Source: JAJTGZ01 sp964403525 | Lineage (GTDB): Bacteria; Planctomycetota; Phycisphaerae; Phycisphaerales; UBA1924 | DNA: 64,000 nucleotides | Assembly (NCBI GenBank): GCA_964403525.1 | Contig: CAYOGE010000006.1 | Location: forward strand, 1-64,000 | Direction: 5' to 3' | In this document: one piece after another, positions 63,779 to 64,000 of the stretch | Position numbering within the stretch: the stretch's first letter is position 1 | How the letters are laid out: every line of letters starts with the position of its first letter | The notes under the pieces: model-generated | Told to the model about the DNA's origin: nothing | What the model saw: only the letters and a program-made list of their open reading frames with translations | The model's database searches: none | Position numbers and translations under genes: made by a program

Positions 63779-64000
63779 TTACTTGACCTTGCTCTTGCGG
63801 GGGTTATCGGGTGGATAGTTGCCCGACTCAACCTCGACCCAGTCGGGGGCGCAGCGGGCGATCTCGGGCAGCAGCTCGCTCAGGAGCTGCCCCGTCAGTT
63901 CCGCTGCTTTTTTCGAATCGATGTTCCCGTTCACCGTCGTCTGCACCTTGAGGTAGTAGGCGTAGTCGTCCTGAAGCTTGAACGCCAGGACACGCACGCC
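63779..64000 (-). CDS. C-terminal part of an unidentified protein, possibly EpsI-like
   Basis: Only the last 73 or so codons are in the window; the frame is open to the right edge. Visible parts are VRVLAFKLQDDYAYYLKVQTT, a beta pair, then a helix (SKKAAELTGQLLSELLPEIA) and WVEVESGNYPPDN. The pattern is compatible with the C-terminus of exosortase-associated EpsI-like proteins, and the neighbours fit, but the fragment is too short to be sure. It ends 36 bp before the giant TPR gene, so the two are probably co-transcribed. Confidence 0.5.
   Translation of the reverse strand, partial: GVRVLAFKLQDDYAYYLKVQTTVNGNIDSKKAAELTGQLLSELLPEIARCAPDWVEVESGNYPPDNPRKSKVK

Overview
The window looks like a chromosome segment of a planctomycete of the class Phycisphaerae. 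Three things suggest this. The 1119-residue secreted protein at 28771-32130 ends in a twin GVQGG...DNNDF.VFID cassette, the 'GC-type dockerin' module typical of that group. Several genes belong to families common in planctomycetes: a C-terminal CGKCGYDL...CPECG zinc ribbon, an Hc1-like histone H1 peptide, bactofilins, and a giant protein with an LEPR-like N-terminal motif. The DNA is GC-rich, and some genes have Shine-Dalgarno (SD) sequences while others have a -10 box almost touching the start codon. The species cannot be named from the sequence.

Layout. 1-1.2 kb: two FKBP prolyl isomerases. 1.3-8.1 kb: a minus-strand run of an Hc1-like peptide, FabZ-like dehydratase, RuvA, mannose-1-phosphate guanylyltransferase, RuvX, a LolA-like protein and a TPR/gluzincin protein. 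8.3-11.2 kb: a membrane SpoIIE/RsbU-type phosphatase and a methyltransferase. 11.2-15.4 kb: a minus-strand cluster headed by a self-regulated ArsR gene (SRPBCC, DinB, DUF899, a small CPAC membrane protein, and a metallo-beta-lactamase/rhodanese protein). 15.6-17.6 kb: a repeat-rich stretch holding two lineage-specific genes. 17.7-28.6 kb: metabolic genes (ppdK, pabB plus a NudB-like Nudix protein, nadA, a desaturase, pheA) mixed with a glycosyltransferase, a PilZ protein and a DUF3224 protein. 28.8-43.6 kb: secreted or surface proteins, namely a metzincin/beta-helix protein and a 3115-residue beta-solenoid protein, with a beta-carbonic-anhydrase-like protein and a membrane protein between them. 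43.7-45.8 kb: a coiled-coil protein and two bactofilins. 46.0-51.1 kb: an RsuA/RluB-type pseudouridine synthase, a YihY protein, an orphan nuoB, a lipoprotein, ispF and an SDR enzyme. 51.2-64.0 kb: a minus-strand cell-envelope and polysaccharide locus (murJ, vanZ-like, parA-like, WecA/MraY-like transferase, NAD-dependent sugar epimerase, Wzc-like protein, 1552-residue TPR protein, and a partial gene at the edge).

How the genes fit together. ManC, the GT2 enzyme, the WecA-like transferase, the epimerase and the Wzc-like chain regulator point to polysaccharide assembly, with MurJ and the bactofilins in the same envelope theme. PabB and the Nudix protein overlap by 4 bp and could supply both precursors of dihydropteroate. 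The least expected items are: a recurring leaderless-gene layout; three proteins with altered catalytic residues (pseudouridine synthase D to E, BY-kinase-like Walker A K to A, and a decayed HExxH motif in the giant protein); and an 11-unit, 20-bp periodic element upstream of a lineage-specific gene. No tRNA, rRNA, CRISPR array or intact insertion sequence was seen.
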